Source of the DNA: Nocardiopsis sp. CC223A
Lineage (GTDB): Bacteria; Actinomycetota; Actinomycetes; Streptosporangiales; Streptosporangiaceae
Assembly (NCBI RefSeq): GCF_030766825.1
Contig: NZ_JASFDV010000011.1
Span: forward strand, 1-64,000
Length of the DNA: 64,000 nt
Reading direction: 5' to 3'
Each line of letters begins with the position of its first letter. Within the stretch, counting starts at the first letter, position 1. Shown here one piece after another: positions 34,094 through 42,552 of the stretch. The position numbers were made by a program, and so were the translations under genes. The notes beneath the pieces were generated by a model. That model had not been told where the DNA came from. It ran no database searches and was given only the letters and a program-made list of their open reading frames with translations.

Positions 34094-35149
34094 ATGGAGC
34101 ACCGCACCCCCTGGCCCCGCCGCGCCCTGGCCGCGACCGCCGGACTCGGCCTGACCCTGTCCCTCGTGGCCTGCGCGGAGGAGGGCGGCGCCGGGGACGG
34201 CGAGATCCTGGTCGGCCTCATCACCAAGACCGACACCAACCCCTTCTTCGTCAAGATGGCCGAGGGCGCCCGGGCCGCGGCCGAGGAGAACGGCGTCACC
34301 CTCCAGACCTACGCGGGCGAGTACGACGGCGACAACGCGGGCCAGGTCGCGGCCGTCGAGAACCTCATGTCCGCCGGGGCCGACGGCATCCTCATCACCC
34401 CCAACGACTCCGCCGCGATCGTCCCGGTCCTGGACCAGGCCCGCGCCGCCGGGATCATGGTCATCGCCCTGGACACCCCCGTGGACCCCGCCGACGCGGT
34501 CGACGCCACCTTCGCCACCGACAACTTCCTCGCCGGGGAGCTCATCGGCCGGTGGGCCGCGGCGCACTTCGAGGAGCGCGGCGAGGAGCCGCGCGTGGCC
34601 ATGCTCGACCTCAACCCCAACCAGATCGCCGTTGACGTCGGCCGCGACCAGGGCTTCCTCCAGGGCCTGGGCGTGGACCTCGCCGACCCGGCGGTGATCG
34701 GCGACGAGGAGGACCCGCGCATCGTCGGCCACGAGGTCACCGAGGGCGCCGAGGAGGGCGGCCGCACCGCCATGGAGAACCTCCTCCAGCGCGACCCCGA
34801 CCTCAACCTCGTCTACACCATCAACGAACCCGCCGCCGCGGGCGCCCACGAGGCGCTCAAGGCGGCCGGGGTCGAGGAGGACGTCGTCATCGTGTCGGTC
34901 GACGGCGGCTGCCCGGGCGTGCAGAACGTCGCCGACGGCGTCATCGGCGCCACCTCCATGCAGTTCCCCCTCGACATGGCCGCCCAGGGTGTGGAGGCGG
35001 TCGCCGCGCACGCCGCCGACGGCACGACCCCCGAACCGAGCGAGGGTCTGGACTTCGTCGACACCGGCGTGCAGCTCGTCACCGACGCGCCGATGGAGGG
35101 CGTGGAGTCGCAGGACAGCGCCTGGGGCCTGGAGAACTGCTGGGGCTGA
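34094..35149 (+). CDS. Sugar ABC transporter substrate-binding lipoprotein (FrcB-like)
   Basis: A 351-residue lipoprotein of the ribose/fructose-binding type. The signal peptide ends in the lipobox L-V-A-C with Cys27 lipidated. The binding domain shows [36 protein letters not shown], and a later [27 protein letters not shown] precedes the ATG at 34094. It is the first gene of an operon with the permease and ATPase. The levanase and LacI regulator beside it make fructose or a short fructan the likely ligand. Confidence 0.88.
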   Translation: MEHRTPWPRRALAATAGLGLTLSLVACAEEGGAGDGEILVGLITKTDTNPFFVKMAEGARAAAEENGVTLQTYAGEYDGDNAGQVAAVENLMSAGADGILITPNDSAAIVPVLDQARAAGIMVIALDTPVDPADAVDATFATDNFLAGELIGRWAAAHFEERGEEPRVAMLDLNPNQIAVDVGRDQGFLQGLGVDLADPAVIGDEEDPRIVGHEVTEGAEEGGRTAMENLLQRDPDLNLVYTINEPAAAGAHEALKAAGVEEDVVIVSVDGGCPGVQNVADGVIGATSMQFPLDMAAQGVEAVAAHAADGTTPEPSEGLDFVDTGVQLVTDAPMEGVESQDSAWGLENCWG

Positions 35150-35191
35150 CGACCCGCGCCGCGACCACCCCGACCACGAAGGAAGACCACC

Positions 35192-36226
35192 GTGACCACC
35201 TCCCCGCCCGCCCCCGCACCGGCGCCGCCGGTCATCGACGACGTGCGCCCGGCCGGCCCCCTCGACCGCGTGCAGCGGCTGCTGCACTCCCAGGCGACCC
35301 TGGGGCCGGCCGCCGTCCTGATCGTGGCCGTCACCGTGTTCGCCGTGATCAGCCCGGGTTTCCTGGGACCGACCAACATCTCGCTGATCCTCCAGCAGAC
35401 CGCCGTCATCGGCACCCTGGCCCTGGGGCAGACCCTCATCATCCTCACCGCGGGCATCGACCTGTCGGTGGGGTCGATCATGGTCCTGTGCTCGATGGTC
35501 ATGGGCCGGCTCTCCGCCGACCTGGGGCTGCCCGGGCCGCTCGCCCTGCTCGCCGGACTGGTGTGCGGTACCGCGTGCGGGCTGTTCAACGGCCTGCTGG
35601 TGACCCGGGTCAAGCTGCCCCCGTTCATCGTCACCCTGGGTTCGCTCAACATCTTCTTCGCCCTCAACCTGTGGATCTCGCGCAGCGAGACCGTCCGCGG
35701 CGTCGACATGTCCCCGGTCCTGCTGTGGACCGGCCGGGTCCTGGAGATCGGCGGCGCCCGCGTCACCTACGGCTCCCTGCTCATGCTGGCGCTGCTGGGC
35801 GTGCTGGTCTACGCGCTGCACGCCACCCGGTGGGGGCGCCACGTGTACGCCGTCGGCGACGACCGGGAGGCGGCCCGGCTGTCGGGGATCCGCACCGACC
35901 GGGTCCTGCTGGGCGTGTACGCGGCGGCCGGGCTCGTCTACGCGGTCGGCGCGTGGATCCTCATCGGCCGCATCGCCTCGGCCAGCCCGCAGGCCGGGAT
36001 GATGGACAACCTCGACAGCATCACCGCCGTCGTCCTGGGCGGCACCAGCCTGTTCGGCGGGCGCGGCATGATCGTCGGGACGGTCATGGGCGCGCTCATC
36101 GTCGGCGTGTGCCGCAACGGCCTGTCACTGGCCGGGGTCGACGTGCTGTGGCAGAACTTCGCGGTGGGCGTCCTGGTGATCCTCGCCGTTTCCCTCGACC
36201 AGTGGATCAGGAAGGCCCGGCGATGA
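35192..36226 (+). CDS. Sugar ABC transporter permease (FrcC-like)
   Basis: A 344-aa membrane protein with about ten helices and the RbsC/FrcC-family signatures L-A-L-G-Q-T-L-I-I-L-T-A-G-I-D-L-S-V-G and A-V-G-D-D-R-E-A-A-R-L-S-G-I. Its C-terminal G-L-S-L-A-G-V-D-V-L-W-Q-N-F-A-V-G resembles fructose permeases. It forms the membrane channel of the importer. Its stop overlaps the ATPase start (ATGA), indicating translational coupling. Confidence 0.9.
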   Translation: MTTSPPAPAPAPPVIDDVRPAGPLDRVQRLLHSQATLGPAAVLIVAVTVFAVISPGFLGPTNISLILQQTAVIGTLALGQTLIILTAGIDLSVGSIMVLCSMVMGRLSADLGLPGPLALLAGLVCGTACGLFNGLLVTRVKLPPFIVTLGSLNIFFALNLWISRSETVRGVDMSPVLLWTGRVLEIGGARVTYGSLLMLALLGVLVYALHATRWGRHVYAVGDDREAARLSGIRTDRVLLGVYAAAGLVYAVGAWILIGRIASASPQAGMMDNLDSITAVVLGGTSLFGGRGMIVGTVMGALIVGVCRNGLSLAGVDVLWQNFAVGVLVILAVSLDQWIRKARR

Positions 36227-37077
36227 ACCAGACCACCTCAGCGGAGGACACCGTGTCCGAGCAGGCCCCCGCCGCCCCGCGGGAGCCGGTCCTCCAGGCC
36301 TGCGGCCTGGTCAAGCGCTACGGCCGGGTGACCGCCCTGGCCGGGGCCGACCTGGAGCTGTACCCCGGGGAGATCCTCGCGGTCATCGGGGACAACGGCG
36401 CGGGCAAGTCCAGCCTCATCAAGGCGCTGTCCGGCGCGCTGGTCCCCGACGAGGGGGAGATCCTCGTCGACGGCGTCCCGACGCGCCTGCCCACCCCGAT
36501 CGCCGCCCGCGAGGCGGGCATCGAGACCGTTCACCAGAGCCTGGCCGTCTCGCCGTCCCTGGACATCGCCGCCAACCTGTTCCTGGGGCGGGAGCCGCGC
36601 AGGCCCGGGATCCTCGGCTCGGTGTTCCGGATGCTCGACCGCCCCCGGATGCGCGCGGAGGCCGCCCGGCACCTGGACGACCTGGGCATCATGACCATCC
36701 AGAACCCGAACCAGGCGGTGGAGACCCTCTCCGGCGGACAGCGCCAGGCGGTCGCCGTGGCCCGGGCGGCCGCGTTCGGCAACAAGGTGGTCATCATGGA
36801 CGAACCCACCGCCGCGCTGGGCGTGCGCGAGTCCCGGGCGGTGCTCGACCTGGTCCTGCGGGTCCGCGACAACGGGCTGCCCGTCATCCTGATCAGCCAC
36901 AACATGCCGCACGTCTTCGAGGTCGCCGACCGGGTGCACGTGCAGCGGCTGGGGCGGCGCGCCGCCGTCCTGGACCCGGCGGGCTGCTCCATGTCCGACG
37001 CGGTCGCGGTGATGACCGGCGCGCTGGACCCGGCCGAACTGCCCCGGGAGGCGCACGCCCCCGGGTCGGTGGGATGA
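36223..37077 (+). CDS. Sugar ABC transporter ATPase (FrcA-like)
   Basis: 284 residues with a single nucleotide-binding domain, as in FrcA and unlike the double-domain RbsA. Walker A GDNGAGKSS is at residues 56-63, the signature L-S-G-G-Q near 168, and Walker B V-V-I-M-D-E-P near 187. The start ATG overlaps the permease stop. It powers import through the 35192 permease and completes the fructose-type transporter, which lacks any kinase gene nearby; a fructokinase elsewhere would be needed. Confidence 0.9.
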   Translation: MNQTTSAEDTVSEQAPAAPREPVLQACGLVKRYGRVTALAGADLELYPGEILAVIGDNGAGKSSLIKALSGALVPDEGEILVDGVPTRLPTPIAAREAGIETVHQSLAVSPSLDIAANLFLGREPRRPGILGSVFRMLDRPRMRAEAARHLDDLGIMTIQNPNQAVETLSGGQRQAVAVARAAAFGNKVVIMDEPTAALGVRESRAVLDLVLRVRDNGLPVILISHNMPHVFEVADRVHVQRLGRRAAVLDPAGCSMSDAVAVMTGALDPAELPREAHAPGSVG

Positions 37078-37236
37078 CGGGGGCCGCGAGGCGGCGGAAC
37101 ACGCGTCCTGAAAGGGGTGTTGCGTGCGATGGGCACCCCGTGGTCGAAAGCGGTCACGGCGGAGTCCATCATGGAGGGGCACGGGACCCCGCGAGGGGCC
37201 TGTAGTCCGCAAGACACCTGAAACGAGGACCGAGCA

Positions 37237-37644
37237 GTGCTGCGCACCCTCATCAACGGCAAGATCCACCGCGCCACCGTCACCCAGGCCGACCTGCACT
37301 ACGTCGGCTCGGTGACCATCGACGCCGACCTGCTGGACGCCGCCGACATCGTCGACGGCGAACAGGTCCACATCGTCGACATCGACAACGGTGCCCGGCT
37401 CGTCACCTACGCGATCACCGGCGAGCGCGGCAGCGGCGTCATCGGGATCAACGGTGCGGCCGCCCGCCTGGTCAGCCCCGGAGACCTGGTCATCATCATC
37501 TCCTACGCGCAGATGACCGAGGCCGAGCGCGCCGAGCACGTGCCCCACATCGTGCACGTGGACCGGGACAACAGGGTGGTCGCCCTGGGCGCCGACCCGG
37601 CCGAGCCGGTCCCCGGCGACCCGGAGCTCGTCCCCGGCCGCTGA
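37237..37644 (+). CDS. panD: Aspartate 1-decarboxylase precursor
   Basis: Makes beta-alanine for pantothenate and coenzyme A. The 135-aa precursor self-cleaves between Gly24 and Ser25 (H-Y-V-G-S-V-T-I-D) to leave a pyruvoyl cofactor on the new N-terminus. The pattern R-A-T-V-T-Q-A-D-L and the later [12 protein letters not shown] are family hallmarks. The start is the GTG at 37237. No panB or panC gene is adjacent. The 37645-37779 interval downstream holds no feature I recognise. Confidence 0.96.
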   Translation: MLRTLINGKIHRATVTQADLHYVGSVTIDADLLDAADIVDGEQVHIVDIDNGARLVTYAITGERGSGVIGINGAAARLVSPGDLVIIISYAQMTEAERAEHVPHIVHVDRDNRVVALGADPAEPVPGDPELVPGR

Positions 37645-37779
37645 GCGGACCGCCGTCGGCGCCCGCGCGCGGGATCGCGCGCGGGCGTCCGCACGTTCCG
37701 CAGGGGGGCGAAAACCCTTGCGGCGTGGCCGATTCCGGTCTGATCGGCGGAGTCGGGTCCGGGTACATCCCGGGGCGGA

Positions 37780-38025
37780 ATGGACGACACGCGGGACGCC
37801 GAGCAGCGTCGGATCGCTGAGCACATCCAGTGGCAGAAGCAGGGTGCCTGGGTCGTGTTCTGGGGTGTCCACACCCGCCGCTACTGGGCGTTCGCCTGCT
37901 GGCCGGTGATCCCGGTCCAGGGGGTGGTGATCAGTGCGGTCGACCCCGGCGACCTCTACTCCGGGATGCGCGAGGTCGAGCGCGAGCACGACTACCTGGG
38001 CTGGCGCCACCGCCGTCGCCGCTGA
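37780..38025 (+). CDS. Small conserved hypothetical protein (81 aa)
   Basis: An unrecognised 81-residue protein. It is aromatic-rich (I-Q-W-Q-K-Q-G-A-W-V-V-F-W-G, R-Y-W-A-F-A-C-W), with S-A-V-D-P-G-D-L in the middle and a basic tail (R-H-R-R-R-R). No membrane helix or signal is clear. The codon usage matches the neighbours and the length is typical of small actinobacterial proteins of unknown role. A ribosome site is weak. Confidence 0.5.
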   Translation: MDDTRDAEQRRIAEHIQWQKQGAWVVFWGVHTRRYWAFACWPVIPVQGVVISAVDPGDLYSGMREVEREHDYLGWRHRRRR

Positions 38026-38118
38026 GGCGTCCGGAATCGTGGGTGATACGACATGGCGGACAAAGAGTGTGCGGTAATACGATTCTTCCGTTGATCGGAT
38101 GAATCGGAAGTAGGTCGC

Positions 38119-39387
38119 GTGTCCACGCACATCGTTCCCGGCACCCTGCCGGAGGAGGCACGCCTGCGCTTGCAGCGCCGGACCGTCGCGGCGCTGATGC
38201 TCACCCAGGTGGTGGGCGGCATCGGCATGGGGGCGATGCTCGCGGTGGGCGCCCTCATCGCCCTGGAGCTCACCGGCTCCGACACCTGGTCGGGCATGGC
38301 CACCACCATGATCACCCTGGGCGCCGCCGTGTTCGCGCTGCCGCTGGCCTCGCTGGCGGCCCGCCGCGGCCGCCGCCCCGGGCTGACGCTGGGCTGGGCG
38401 CTGGGCGCGGTCGGCGGCCTCGTCGTCATCGCCGCCACGGTGTCCGGGCTGTTCCCGCTGTTCCTGCTGGGCATGGTCCTCATCGGGGCCGGGACCGCCA
38501 CCAACCTCCAGGCCCGGCACGCCGCCGCCGACCTGGCCTCGGACCGCAGCCGCGGCCGCGACCTGTCCATCGTGGTGTGGGCGACCACCGTCGGCTCGGT
38601 GCTGGGCCCCAACCTCATCGCCCCCGGCGGCCGGGTCGCCGCCCTGCTCGGCCTGCCCGAGCTGCTGGGCCCGGTGGTGTTCACCACCACCGGGTTCGTA
38701 CTGGGCGCCCTGCTCACCTTCGCGCTGCTGCGCCCCGACCCGCTGCTCACCGCCGCCCGCGCCGCCGCCTCGGCCGACCCGGCCGCCGAGGCCCCGGCCG
38801 AGCTGCCGGTGAGCGCGGTCCTGAGGGCCGTCGCGGCCTCCCCGGGCGCGCTGCTGGCCGTGGTCGGCATCGTCTCCGGGCACACGGTGATGGTCGCGGT
38901 CATGACCATGACACCCGTCCACATGTCCCACCACGGCGCCGCCCTGACCGTGATCGGCCTGACCATCTCCCTGCACATCGCGGGCATGTACGCGTTCTCC
39001 CCGGTGGTGGGCTGGCTCAGCGACCGGCTGGGCCGGGTCCCGGTCCTGTTGGCCGGGCAGGCGGTGCTGCTGGTGGCGACGGCGGTCGCGGGCACCGCCG
39101 GACACGACGAGACCCGGGTGACCGTCGGCCTGGTCCTGCTGGGCCTGGGCTGGTCGTTCAGCCTGGTGTCGGGCACGGCGCTGCTGGCCGGATCGCTGGA
39201 GGTGGGCGTGCGCACCCGCGCCCAGGGCGTCAGCGACCTGCTGATGAACCTGGGCGGGGCCGCCGCGGGCGGCCTGTCCGGTGTGGTCCTGGCCCAGGCG
39301 GGCTTCGGCGGCCTCAACCTGTTCGCCGCGCTGTTCACCGTTCCGGTGTTCGTGCTGGCGCTGCGGGCGGTGCGCACCGGGCGCTGA
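38119..39387 (+). CDS. MFS efflux transporter
   Basis: A 422-aa protein with 12 predicted helices and the usual loop 2-3 basic motif (A-A-R-R-G-R-R-P-G). Helix 4-5 includes G-M-V-L-I-G-A-G-T-A-T-N-L-Q-A-R, and the second half has G-W-L-S-D-R-L-G-R-V-P. It resembles drug:H+ antiporters of the DHA type, so efflux of a small molecule is likely but the substrate is unknown. The start is the GTG at 38119. Just upstream, TAATACGAT (38074-38082) is a possible -10 region. Confidence 0.8.
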   Translation: MSTHIVPGTLPEEARLRLQRRTVAALMLTQVVGGIGMGAMLAVGALIALELTGSDTWSGMATTMITLGAAVFALPLASLAARRGRRPGLTLGWALGAVGGLVVIAATVSGLFPLFLLGMVLIGAGTATNLQARHAAADLASDRSRGRDLSIVVWATTVGSVLGPNLIAPGGRVAALLGLPELLGPVVFTTTGFVLGALLTFALLRPDPLLTAARAAASADPAAEAPAELPVSAVLRAVAASPGALLAVVGIVSGHTVMVAVMTMTPVHMSHHGAALTVIGLTISLHIAGMYAFSPVVGWLSDRLGRVPVLLAGQAVLLVATAVAGTAGHDETRVTVGLVLLGLGWSFSLVSGTALLAGSLEVGVRTRAQGVSDLLMNLGGAAAGGLSGVVLAQAGFGGLNLFAALFTVPVFVLALRAVRTGR

Positions 39388-39515
39388 AAAACATCCGGAC
39401 CTTTACCGGAAACGCCCCGACGGCCTTCTCGGGTCCCGGACCGGCACGGTTACCGTGCAGATCTGGGGCGCCCACCGCCCTCGGTGGGCCGACGCCGCTG
39501 GAGGGGTGTTCTCAC

Positions 39516-40625
39516 GTGACCGATCGGGAACCCGAGGAAGGGCCGCAGGAGCGACCGCGGCAGACGCCGGACGACCCGGTGAACCACCACCCGCCGGAGG
39601 AGTGGCGGCCGGGGGACCCCGAGGACCCGATGCAGGGCGGACCGCAGCCGCCCGGTGAGCCCCCGCACGTCTTCCCCGGCGAGCCGCGCCGGGAGCGCCC
39701 GGGGTCACCGGAGGAGGGCGGCCACCTGCCGCCCCCGCCCGGACCGAACTGGGCGCCGCCGCCCCTGGGCGATCCGAACGCGGACACCGGCCCCGGGACG
39801 CCGCCGCCCGGCGGGTACCCGCCGGGCGGCCATCCCACGGGCGGGCCGCCCGAGCCGGTGGGCGGGGAGCTGTCGGAGGGGCCCAGCGGGCCGTCCCAGG
39901 CCGGGTACGAGCACGCCGGATACGCCCCCGGCTACGGCGAGGCGGATATGCCCGGGGCGGGCGCGGGCAGCTACCCGGCGCCCCCGCACCGGGGGGAGGC
40001 CCCGCCCGGGCCCGGGTACGGGGAGCACGCACCACCGTCCGGCGCGTACGGGGCCGGGTACGGCGCCGCGTACCCGTCCGGCGGGTACGGCGCGCCGCCG
40101 GGGTACGGTCCGCCGCAGGAGAAGCAGACCTCCTGGGGCAGGATCCTCGGCATCGGCTGCGGCGTGCTGCTGCTCCTGCTGCTGGTCGGCGGCGGCTGTA
40201 CCGCCATCGGCCTGGTCCTGGCGCAGAGCGGTACACCCATGATGGGCGCGCCCGGGACGGACGACCCCGGGCCCCTGCAACTGGAGGAGGGGCCCGGCGG
40301 GGCGGAGCTGACGGCCGGGCGCACCGACTTCGAGCCCGGGCCGCTGTACTCGTCGGGGGACTTCACCAGCGTCGACGTGTCCGTGCGCAACAACGGCCGG
40401 GAGCAACTGGACGTCAACCCGCTGTACTTCAGCGTCGTCGACGCCTCCGGAACGCTGCACAGCACCTCCGAGGGGATCGGGATGGACGTGCGCGAACTGG
40501 ATGCGAGGACCCTCGTCCCGGGGCAGAGCACGTCCGGGGTGATCACCGTCCAGGGACTGGTGGAGGCCGACCACGTCGTGTTCGAGCCGTTCTACGGCGA
40601 ACCGGTCCGGACCCCGGTCCTGTAG
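39516..40625 (+). CDS. Membrane-anchored Pro/Gly-rich protein with DUF4352-like domain
   Basis: 369 aa, start GTG at 39516 after GGAGGGGTG. The first ~200 residues are low-complexity Pro/Gly/Glu-rich, with G-Y-G-type repeats (A-Y-G-A-G-Y-G, G-G-Y-G-A-P-P-G-Y-G). One membrane helix (about 211-235) follows: I-L-G-I-G-C-G-V-L-L-L-L-L-L-V-G-G-G. The C-terminal extracellular ~120 residues look like a beta-sandwich of the DUF4352 type (V-D-V-S-V-R-N-N-G, L-V-P-G-Q-S-T-S-G-V-I). Such proteins occur near cell-wall or transport genes, but the role is unknown. Codon use stays very GC-rich. Confidence 0.65.
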   Translation: MTDREPEEGPQERPRQTPDDPVNHHPPEEWRPGDPEDPMQGGPQPPGEPPHVFPGEPRRERPGSPEEGGHLPPPPGPNWAPPPLGDPNADTGPGTPPPGGYPPGGHPTGGPPEPVGGELSEGPSGPSQAGYEHAGYAPGYGEADMPGAGAGSYPAPPHRGEAPPGPGYGEHAPPSGAYGAGYGAAYPSGGYGAPPGYGPPQEKQTSWGRILGIGCGVLLLLLLVGGGCTAIGLVLAQSGTPMMGAPGTDDPGPLQLEEGPGGAELTAGRTDFEPGPLYSSGDFTSVDVSVRNNGREQLDVNPLYFSVVDASGTLHSTSEGIGMDVRELDARTLVPGQSTSGVITVQGLVEADHVVFEPFYGEPVRTPVL

Positions 40626-40654
40626 CGCTTGTTCGGCGGTCGTGTCCGGTCGGT

Positions 40655-40670
40655 CCGGCGCTTGCGCCGG
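40655..40670. terminator. Short terminator hairpin after the 39516 gene
   Basis: A perfect CCGGCGC-TT-GCGCCGG hairpin begins 30 bp after the stop codon at 40625. No U-tract follows. Confidence 0.45.
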
Positions 40671-40773
40671 CGACACCGGTGGCCGGGTGCGGAGCGATCC
40701 GTCGGACGCGCCCCGGGGTCTGCGGGGAGCACAGGGGCCCGGCACCGCTGGAACCCGGGCAGCACCCAAGACG

Positions 40774-40899
40774 GGATCATCTCCCGTGCAGTGGTGTGAG
40801 GACAACGGTCGTCCGAACGAGAACGAATCGCCGACCAGCGCGTCGTCACCTCTGGGGCGCTGGAGTCGAACGAGGTCGCACCACTCGGTGGGACAACGT
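40774..40899. mobile_element. MITE-like element, copy B
   Basis: A 126-bp element, inverse to copy A at 30470-30593. It is bracketed by 9-bp direct repeats CCCAAGACG at 40765-40773 and 40900-40908, a likely target-site duplication. Its ends share the same inverted-repeat blocks (GTGGTGTGA and GTGGTGCGA). Like copy A, it lies between two convergent genes (39516-40625 and fhuF). No transposase gene is seen. Confidence 0.75.
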
Positions 40900-40930
40900 C
40901 CCAAGACGCGGTGCCGGGCCCCTCTCGTGG

Positions 40931-41800
40931 TCAGGGGGCCAGCGCGGGGTCGCGCAGCCACTCCGCCAGGGTGTCCCGGCGCTCGGTGTCGCACTTGAGC
41001 GGGCAGGTGGTGCAGTACCCGTGCTCGGGGTCGCCCTTGTAGTCGAAGCAGCAGGTGCCGCGCACCGCCCAGGTGCCCTGCGGGTGCCCGGGCGCGAAGG
41101 GGAACAGGCGCGGGCGCCTGCGGGTGACCGCGCCGGCCGCCACCACGGCGTCGGCCAGGCGTCCGGCCAGGTCCCAGGCGGCCTCGGCGTCCCGGGCCAG
41201 GTAGCGGGCCGGGTTGAGCATGTAGAAGTACAGGGTGTCGAGCACCCAGCCCCACAGGGTGCGCTTGCCCGCCCGCGAGTGTTCGTGCAGGGCGTCGATG
41301 AGGGGCTCGAACGTCGCGAACAGGGCCTCGGCGGCCAGCCGGACCTGTTCGTCGGCGTCGCGGGCCACCACGGCGCCGGGCAGGCGGGCGGCCGGGTCGC
41401 CGGGCAGGACCGCGAAGCGCGTGTCCGCCGAGGCCGGGGTGCCGAACCGGGCGGCGGCGGTGTCCCAGGGCAGGTACAGGCCGTCGGGGTCGAGCAGGGG
41501 TGCGCGGCCGGTCAGGTACAGCGACGCCGACACCATGAAGATCGGCTCGCGCAGGGTGACCCGCAGGAAGTTGGTGGCGGCGGGCAGCCGGTGCCCGGGC
41601 CCGTGCTCGGTGCGCAGCTTGTCGAACAGGATCGGCACCCAGCCCTCGGCCGCCAGGGCGCGGGCGGAGTACCACTGCACGGTGCCGGCCGGGCGGTCGT
41701 GCAGTTCCTCGGAGGCGGTCAGCTCGGGGAGCGGGGAGAAGCGCAGGGGCGCACAGGCGTCACGGAGGGCCTCGATCGGATCAGGGGTCACCGGAGTCAC
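40931..41800 (-). CDS. FhuF-type siderophore ferric-iron reductase
   Basis: 289 aa from the GTG at 41800. The C-terminal [2Fe-2S] motif C-C-F-D-Y-K-G-D-P-E-H-G-Y-C-T-T-C gives the Cys pattern C-C-x10-C-x2-C that defines FhuF-like reductases, which release iron from ferric siderophores in the cytoplasm. The upstream domain (W-Y-S-A-R-A-L, N-F-L-R-V-T-L-R) is the FhuF N-terminal part. An IdeR-like box ~95 bp upstream implies iron-responsive repression. It follows no siderophore-biosynthesis gene, so it probably serves xenosiderophore uptake. Confidence 0.9.
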   Translation of the reverse strand: MTPVTPDPIEALRDACAPLRFSPLPELTASEELHDRPAGTVQWYSARALAAEGWVPILFDKLRTEHGPGHRLPAATNFLRVTLREPIFMVSASLYLTGRAPLLDPDGLYLPWDTAAARFGTPASADTRFAVLPGDPAARLPGAVVARDADEQVRLAAEALFATFEPLIDALHEHSRAGKRTLWGWVLDTLYFYMLNPARYLARDAEAAWDLAGRLADAVVAAGAVTRRRPRLFPFAPGHPQGTWAVRGTCCFDYKGDPEHGYCTTCPLKCDTERRDTLAEWLRDPALAP

Positions 41801-41894
41801 CGTGTGGAACCTGCCCTTCGTCGCAGCGGAGCCGTCGTGTCCGGGGGTCGCGGTCGCAGGCCACCGGGGGGACGGGTAGAACGTCTGCGCCTCG

Positions 41895-41913
41895 TTAAGT
41901 GAGGCTACCCTAA
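41895..41913. promoter_or_regulatory. IdeR/DmdR iron box upstream of fhuF
   Basis: The 19-mer TTAAGTGAGGCTACCCTAA matches the iron-box consensus TTAGGTTAGGCTAACCTAA at 16 of 19 positions. It lies ~95 bp before the fhuF start, so iron-bound IdeR should repress transcription. Confidence 0.75.
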
Positions 41914-41934
41914 CGATCGGTGTCCCCGCAATGA

Positions 41935-42453
41935 TCACCGGGGTGATCGGAATCCTTCCCGGATCAGGGAAGAGGCAGGTCGCGGCCGTTCCAAGGTTCC
42001 GTCCGGGTTCGTCGTGCGGAGTCGGGAACGGGGTCCGCCGGGGCCGCGGGCGCACCCTCCGGGTCGGGTGGCGGCCGGGCGGCGGCGCCGACGCGGCTTA
42101 CGGTACTCGATCCACCACTCCGCGAACAGCAGCGGCACGGTCCAGGACGGGAAACCCGACGGCGCGGCGACGGCCGGGGCGATCGCCCGCTCGTCGTCCG
42201 GGACGGCCCCTGCCTGTACCCGCATGATCACGAGGGGGAGCAGCGGCAGGACGACCAGCCGGTTGAACGCGATGCCGCAGATGAGCGCGAAGCCGCGCGG
42301 CATCCGCTCGCGGTGGTCGGCGAACCTCCTGCGGCGGGCCGCCACGCATGTCGGGGTGCGGCAGGGCGGCGAGCACCCGGACGGCGGGGGCCCGGGTGCC
42401 CCCGTGCCTCTTGCGCGGTCCCTCGGTGCGGACGGCGGGGGACCGGCGATCAT
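41935..42453 (-). other. Possible short membrane protein or degraded gene
   Basis: A frame of 172 codons reads toward fhuF from the AT-rich promoter at 42469-42512. A hydrophobic stretch (F-A-L-I-C-G-I-A-F-N-R-L-V-V-L-P-L-L-P-L-V-I-M) and P-S-W-T-V-P-L-L-F-A-E-W-W suggest membrane segments, but the Arg/Pro-rich ends look like high-GC noise. I do not recognise a family. It may be the target of the TetR regulator at 42553, or a degraded remnant. The rest of 41801-42468 holds only the iron box. Confidence 0.2.
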
Positions 42454-42468
42454 GGCGCGTGCGCCATA

Positions 42469-42512
42469 AACTGTTTATATTGCATACTTATTAGTATAAG
42501 CAATACACAGTT
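42469..42512. promoter_or_regulatory. AT-rich imperfect palindrome: TetR operator and divergent promoters
   Basis: Two 20-bp arms (42469-42488 and 42493-42512) are imperfect inverse complements around TATT; outer AACTGT and inner ATACT/AGTAT match well. This is the lowest-GC segment of the region. Rightward, TTAGTA (42491) and TAGGAT (42514) are 17 bp apart. Leftward, TTGCTT (42503-42498) and ATATAA (42480-42475) are also 17 bp apart. It lies 40 bp before the TetR gene at 42553. Confidence 0.6.
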
Positions 42513-42552
42513 CTAGGATGGTGTCAACGACGACCCCGACGACTGGTGGCCC

